This document shows, one piece after another, positions 58,612-64,000 of a stretch of 64,000 bases of DNA. Position numbers and translations under genes: made by a program. The first letter of the stretch is position 1. Each line of letters starts with the position of its first letter. Location: contig NC_058518.1 of the NCBI RefSeq assembly GCF_904849725.1, positions 323,724,581 to 323,788,580 on the forward strand, read 5' to 3'. Below the pieces are notes generated by a model. The model was not told the origin of the DNA. It was given only the letters and a program-made list of their open reading frames with translations, and did no database searches. This DNA is from Hordeum vulgare subsp. vulgare. Taxonomy: Eukaryota; Streptophyta; Magnoliopsida; Poales; Poaceae.

Positions 58612-60219
58612 CTAAGCTAAGGACATGTAGTTCTCCCAAGCGTATTGTAACCTGCATAACAAATCAATTATGATGAAACAGTAATTTTGAAGAAAGTGAG
58701 CAAAATCAAACTTTAGAGACTTACATTCCCTGCATATCTAACTCCATAACAAGTTCTTCAATAAGCATAGATATGAAAGTTGAAAAATTGTATGAAGCAA
58801 TATATTCCAGTTCTTCAAGGTTGGTGATGTTTTGTCCGCCATCATGCTGATTTGCCTGTCAAGCACAACATATATCGTTATTTCGGATAACTAAAATATT
58901 AACATGTGGATTACTTGAATTGTGAGAAAAACTCACATCCCCGCCGTGCTGCTGGAAGTTCCGTAAGAACCTAAAAAGGTCACGCGAATAGCGAGCATAA
59001 CTGGTCACAGTGTTCGCGGGGTAGTTGTACTTGAATAACAACACCTTGCAAAGTAATGTGTTTATCAAAGCATCTACTCTCCAATCTTTAGCAAGTATGA
59101 TCGTTTTCACAATATGATCGACTTTCTTTTTCTCTGTTGGACCCATTGATTTATAGGCTTGGAAGATTGCACTTATGAGGGTCGTGACTGCTCTTGGTGA
59201 CTTGATAGCCGGATGGCCGTGCAGCAATTTTAGGAATCTTTCCTTCTTTGTCTTTGAAGGATATGAACCAATTGTAGGAGAGATCATCAAGTTGTATAGT
59301 TCCTGGATATAACTAATTGGATATCCGCTGGCATCTTTGAACTCATCTACCAGTAGTAGCCTAGCCAATGTGGACAGATCTAATAGCAGATTGGCAAAAC
59401 TTCCAATGCACATGGGTTCACGCTTAATGCGGCAGCGGTGTCCGCTCATCCTTAGATCCTCCATAGTGAATTGCCCGCCCCAACTTTGGTGGCGGTTATG
59501 AGCATCAGTTATAACCTTGATGAACCCTGACCACAGATTCCTACCATACTTGGTACAGATGACAGCTGAACCACCACCCTCCATTGGGCGCGTATGAGTA
59601 ACTCCATACTTGCTCACATACTGTCTCACTGATCTCTCACCGGGTAGCTTTAGATTATACACATAAAAAAAATCAAGTTATTTTGCTGCATACAACTTAC
59701 AAAAAGACAGGTGGTCGAAACAACTATTGTGGTGCATAGTGCATACTATTGCAACATAATTAATACTACGAGAAATTGAAGTTTTACTGGAACTAGTAAA
59801 TAGAGCAACACACACAAACAAAACTATGATGTTAGTGACTACAAATAGAACTAGTGGCACACACCCACATAAAAAAGAAGTATTCTGCAACTTTAATAAT
59901 AGATAAGGATTGATGAGAGGATACGTACAAAATTCATCATCCATTGAGGCCAAATGTATAGCATAAGAACCCAGGAAATATCACGGACCCAATCCGAAGA
60001 GCAATAGAGAATGCCAATTGCCCATGGGCCTGCTAGAATTGCCACGCGCAGACCATCATGTACCCGGTTTGTTGATGTCCACTCAATGCACAGCAAAATC
60101 CACATTAACCAAGCCAGAACACGTAACTTCAACCTCCAGATAGCTCCTTCTTTGAAAGCCCGTGCAACTTTCTTCCTGGCCACTCTCTCAGCCCCCTGTC
60201 TTCCTTGGCATGACGCCAT
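58612..60219 (-). CDS. Unknown four-exon gene, 390-residue protein with hydrophobic N-terminal segments
   Basis: Exons on the minus strand are 60219-59929, 59647-58937, 58855-58725 and 58651-58612. Donors are GTACGT, GTGAGT and GTAAGT; acceptors are AAAG, ACAG and GCAG. All junctions keep one frame, giving 390 residues and TAG at 58614-58612. Residues 1-30 are basic. About 33-48 (VLAWLMWILLCIEW), 59-75 (VAILAGPWAIGILYCS) and 80-97 (ISWVLMLYIWPQWMMNF) are hydrophobic and could be membrane segments. The rest is soluble and mixed, with WGGQFTMEDLRMSGHRC, FANLLLDLSTLARLLLVDEF, FLKLLHGHPAIKSP and a helical acidic C-terminus (ISMLIEELVMELDMQG). I do not recognise the family. It is probably a grass-specific membrane-anchored protein. 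The clean exon structure argues for a living gene, in contrast to its neighbours. Confidence 0.7.
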
Positions 60220-60478
60220 ATTTGATCTTTAGTTGCTTGATAACTGGAAGAAAATATTTAATTATGCCAGACTAATCAATTAGTAAGCGCAAATGCATAA
60301 TGCTGAAATAGTACTAGCAAGCGCAGCTGCGACAATTAATATGGATAGGAGGGAGTATTACGATTTCTCAAATAAGTAAATTACTCCAACCACAGCCAAT
60401 TCAACAAAAAAACGATGTATGAATTAGTATTAGAGTTTAACCATCACAGGAGGCCAAGCCACAGGGTGCAGAGCCAGA
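60220..60478 (-). promoter_or_regulatory. Leader/upstream region of the four-exon gene
   Basis: The ATG at 60219 is preceded on the minus strand by an AT-rich leader. No clear TATA box was chosen, and an upstream non-coding exon within the repeat region to the right cannot be excluded. Confidence 0.3.
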
Positions 60479-63400
60479 TGACTAGATAATTAAAATACCA
60501 TGCAAGAGCAGAAAGAAGTAGGTTGCTGAAGAGCAAAAATGTCATACTTACGGAAAACTAGATTCCTGAAAGGATTCTAAGCAAAAGAAACAAAAGTACT
60601 ATGTTCGAGACAAAACAAAGCAAATCTTTACTAGCTGCAACCTTATCCCTAGACTACACATGTAGCAATCTTATGAAGCAAACTGAGCACACCAACAGCG
60701 GCATGATTCTAACAAAAGGAGGCCAAAAATAGGCAGCATATTTCAATGTCAAACAAACTAATACCACAAGCCAGACAGCAAATTGGTGTATAGTTCACCA
60801 AAAACAGTTATGAAAATCAAATGCTAGCAGATCAAAGGAACTTTTGTAATTAATTCTAATTGCATGCCAAGGAGACAATCTGCTACATTCTCAAACAGAG
60901 GTTTCAAAGCCTACGAACAGGAAACGATTACATGAAGTGGAGTTTTAGTTAAGCAACCCCTGAGAAAGACCAATTAAACAGACAAACAGGAAACTATCCC
61001 CTGGGGAACCACGACCCAAGCCGCACAAATAAGTTGAACCACGTGACAGCACCCACAAACCAGGGCCAAAAAGGGGACCTCAAGCACTAAGTAGCAGAGT
61101 ACATGAAGCAGGGGGCAAACCGAAGTCTATGGCAACAAGGAGCTGGGTGACTGGATAATTCAAATACCATGCAAGAGCAGAAAGAAGTAGGTTACTGAAG
61201 AGCAAAACCATCATACTTCAGAAAACAAGATTACTGAAAGGATTCTAAGCAAATGAAATAAAAATACTATGTTTGAGACAAAACAAAGCAAATCTGTACT
61301 AGCTGCGCATGTGGCAATGTTATGAAGCAAGCTGAGCACACCAACAGCGACATGATTCTAACAAAGGGAAGCTAAAAGGATGTAGGATTCGCAGTTTGTA
61401 AAAAATAATACGAACATAGTTAAATATTTAAGCGAAATCAACCAAAAGTGATTGTGCATATAAATATCACTGCTAGGTGAATATAGCAGTTTTGTAGGTC
61501 TTTGGGGGCTTGCTACACCATTTGGAACCAAAACAATGAGCGAGTATAATAAACATGAGCATAAAACTAATCAATTTGATATCTATTTCTGGAAGAGGAA
61601 TGTGTGTTAAATATTCAAACAACAAGTGTAAAGCCATTGCAAAAAACTTACTTGTCAGTTTGGCATTTATTTAAGAAATAAATTCCAGATTGAATTTCTA
61701 ACTCAAAACAAAGCTAGTTAAAAACCTAAGAGAATGTGTGCAACCCAAATCGTTGGAGATTAAGGACCTTTGTAATGTAACTGTATGATAATAGACAACC
61801 AGTACCTTCTTAAACGGGCAAACCAAATTTGTCTCAGGGGGCAACACCTCTAGCTCACAGCAGTAGCCACCACCAGCACACCAAAAGTCCACGGCAACAA
61901 GACGAAAGCTTAGGGTGAGAATCGACCCCCGGCAGCAGCCACAGCCACCCCTCCCCCAGCAGAGGAACCACCCCAGCGTACCGATCCAGGATGGAAACAG
62001 CCTGGTTTGTTCACCAAAAACAGTTATGAAAATCAAATTCTGCATTCTAATTGCATGATAAGGAGACAATCTTCTGCATTCTCAAACAGAGATTTCAAAG
62101 CCTACAAACAGGAAACCGATTACATCAAGTAGAGTTTTAGTTCAGCAACCCCCGAGGATGACGAATTAAGCAGACAAACAGGAAACTAACCCCCAAATGG
62201 GGAACCATAACAGGGGGGGAACCAATTAGCGGGGCAGATGAAGCAGGGGGAAACCGAGCTCGTTTCAAGGGGCAGTACCTCTAGCCCACGGCAGTGGCCA
62301 CCACTGGCACACCCGAATTCCACGGCAGCAAGGAATGTAAGAATCGACCCCCGGCAGCAGCCGCGTCCACCCCTCCCCAGCAGAGGAACCACCCCTGTGT
62401 ACCGGTGTGGGACGGAAACGATCTAGCCTGTTCGCCAAAAAACAGCTAGAAAATCAAATACTAGCAGATCGATGTAACTTTTGTAATTAGTTCTAACTGA
62501 ATGATAAGGAGACAATCTGCTACATTCTGAAACAGAGATTTCAAACAAAAGTAGGCAACATATTTCACAGTTTGTAAAAATTAAAAAGAACATGGGTTAA
62601 CATTTAAGCCAAATCAAACAAAAGTGATCATACATATCAGTATAACTGCTAGGTGAATGTATCAGTTTTGTAGGAATTTTGGGGCTTGCTACACCATTTG
62701 GAATCAAAACGATGGACGGATATAATGAATATGAGCATACAACTAATCAATTTGATATCTATTTCTAAAATAGGGGGCAAACTGAATTCATATCATGGGG
62801 CAGCACCTCAAGCCCAAGGCAGTAGCCACCACCGGCACACCCGAAGTCCACGGCAACACGGAGCTGGGTGACTGGATAATTAAAATACCATGCAAGAGCA
62901 GAAAGAAGTAGGTTAATGAAGAGCAAAACCATCATACTTACAGGAAACTAGATTACTGAAAGGGTTCTAAGCAAAGGAAATAAAAGTACTATGTCTGAGA
63001 CAAAAGAAAGCAAATCTGTACTAGCTGCAACCTTATCCCTGGACCACACATGCAGCAATGTTATGAAGTAAACTGAGCGCAGTAACAGCGACATGATTCT
63101 AATAAAAGGAAGCCAAAAGGAGGCAGCATTCACAGTTTGTAAAAAATAATAAGAACATGGTTAAACATTTAAGCCAAATCGAACAAAAGTGATCATGCAT
63201 ATCAAAATGGGACACTGCTAGGTGAATACATCAGTTCTGTAGGTCTTTGGGGCTTGCTCCACTATTTGGAATCAAAACAATGAAGGAGTATAATAAACAT
63301 GAGCATGAAACTAATCAATTTGATATCTACTTCTGGAAGAGGAATGTGTGTTAAATCTTGAAACAACAGGTGTGAAGCCATTGCAAAAGAATTACTTGTG

Positions 63401-64000
63401 AGTTTGATATCTACTTCAGAAATAAATTCCAGATTAAATTTCTAACTCTCAAACAAAGCTAGTTGGAAACCTAAGAAGAGAATGTGTGCAACTCAAATCG
63501 TAGGAGATCAAGGACCTTTGTACTCTTAACTCTAAGACAATAGACGACCAGTACCTTCTTGAACGGGCAAACCGAATTCGTATCAGGGTGCAACACCTCT
63601 AGCCCAGAGCAGTAGCCACCACCAGCACATGCAAAGTCCACGGCAACAAGGAGAAAGCTTAGGGTGAGAGTCGACCCCCGACAGCACCCAAGGCCACCCC
63701 TCCCCCAGCGGAGGAACCACCCCTGCGTCCGCGGGTACAGAAACAACCTGGCCTGTTCAGAAAAAAATCAGTCAAATGCTAGGAGATAAGGAGACAATCT
63801 GCTACATTCTCAAGCAGATCAAGGGAAACTTTTGTAATTAACTCTAAACATGATAATTAGACAGTCTGGTACGTTATGAAACTGAGGAGGACAAATTGAT
63901 AAGCAGACCAACAGGAATCAAACCCACAAACGGGGAACCAGGACACAAGCCACACAAATAGATTGAACCGTGCCCAAATCCGTGCCCAAACCCGAGGACC
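60479..64000. repeat. Degenerate tandem-duplicated region
   Basis: A block beginning taattaaaataccatgcaag recurs at about 60487, 61157 and 62879. A second block (tgctaggtgaatatagcag...caatttgatatctatttct) recurs near 61470, 62648 and 63217. A third (gtccacggcaacaag...gtcgacccccg.cagc) recurs near 61888, 62318 and 63636, with a partial copy at 62847. Order is preserved but lengths vary, so at least three unequal copies exist. Minus-strand open frames (FKKVLVVY, CAGGGYC...LEVLPPETN) are shared between copies but are short, without a known domain. No gene is supported. Confidence 0.75.

Noticed and set aside
61698..62069. 123-codon minus-strand frame with CFKKVLVVY-like repeats
   Set aside because: Present in several degenerate copies of the tandem region with stops and shifts. 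It is repeat-derived and unsupported as a gene.

Overview
The window is plant nuclear DNA, almost certainly from a Triticeae grass (wheat, Aegilops or barley type). The evidence is interrupted genes with GT-AG introns, long nested LTR retrotransposons with gypsy pol sequences of the common Triticeae type, copia LTRs next to an initiator-Met-tRNA primer site, a grass DUF1618-like gene end, and Helitron and MITE termini. No bacterial operons, CRISPR arrays or tRNA/rRNA genes are seen.

Layout. 1-308 is the 5' end of a minus-strand DUF1618-like gene. 790-48423 is a single Mutator-like element (MULE) of 47,634 bp with about 320-bp terminal inverted repeats and a 9-bp target duplication (atactgacg / agactgacg, one mismatch). 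It has convergent genes, as in maize MuDR. On the plus strand are a plant-mobile-domain (PMD) gene (1445-8061) and a small GRF-type zinc-finger/coiled-coil gene (8669-9330). On the minus strand is a MURA-type DDE transposase (47652-44158). All are now broken by stops and splice-site changes. Twelve copies of a 29-bp imperfect palindrome lie in three clusters of four: one in each TIR and one at the centre.

The MULE grew by nested insertion. A gypsy-type fragment (about 1646-6001) interrupts the PMD gene. A gypsy element, G1 (9470-43406, target duplication tgtat), lies between the convergent genes and carries further insertions: an 11.5-kb gag-only copia-like element E1 (17528-29041, duplication aaggg); a rearranged copia LTR E2 (30179-34862); a solo gypsy LTR (37577-39190, duplication caccc); and two more copia copies at 11444-14947 and 40089-42595. 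Matching target duplications and complementary LTR halves show that about 25 kb of G1 (14948-40088) has been inverted, apparently by recombination between the two inverted copia copies. E2 also carries a templated copy of sequence from 39041 to about 40800. Undoing these events gives a MULE of about 9.3 kb.

Right of the MULE (48433-64000) is a mosaic: a broken AP2 transcription-factor gene of the WRI1/AP2 type (about 49145-51059), low-complexity introns or intergenic DNA with a weak two-exon fragment, two Helitron-like 3' ends (56159 and 57765), a palindromic MITE, a LINE fragment, a short tandem repeat, one apparently intact four-exon minus-strand gene for a 390-residue protein I do not recognise (60219-58612), and a degenerate tandem-duplicated region from 60479 to the window edge.

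The best candidate for an undescribed system is the giant PMD-MULE with its 3 x 4 palindrome architecture. The inversion and the templated duplication inside it are the best-supported rearrangement findings.
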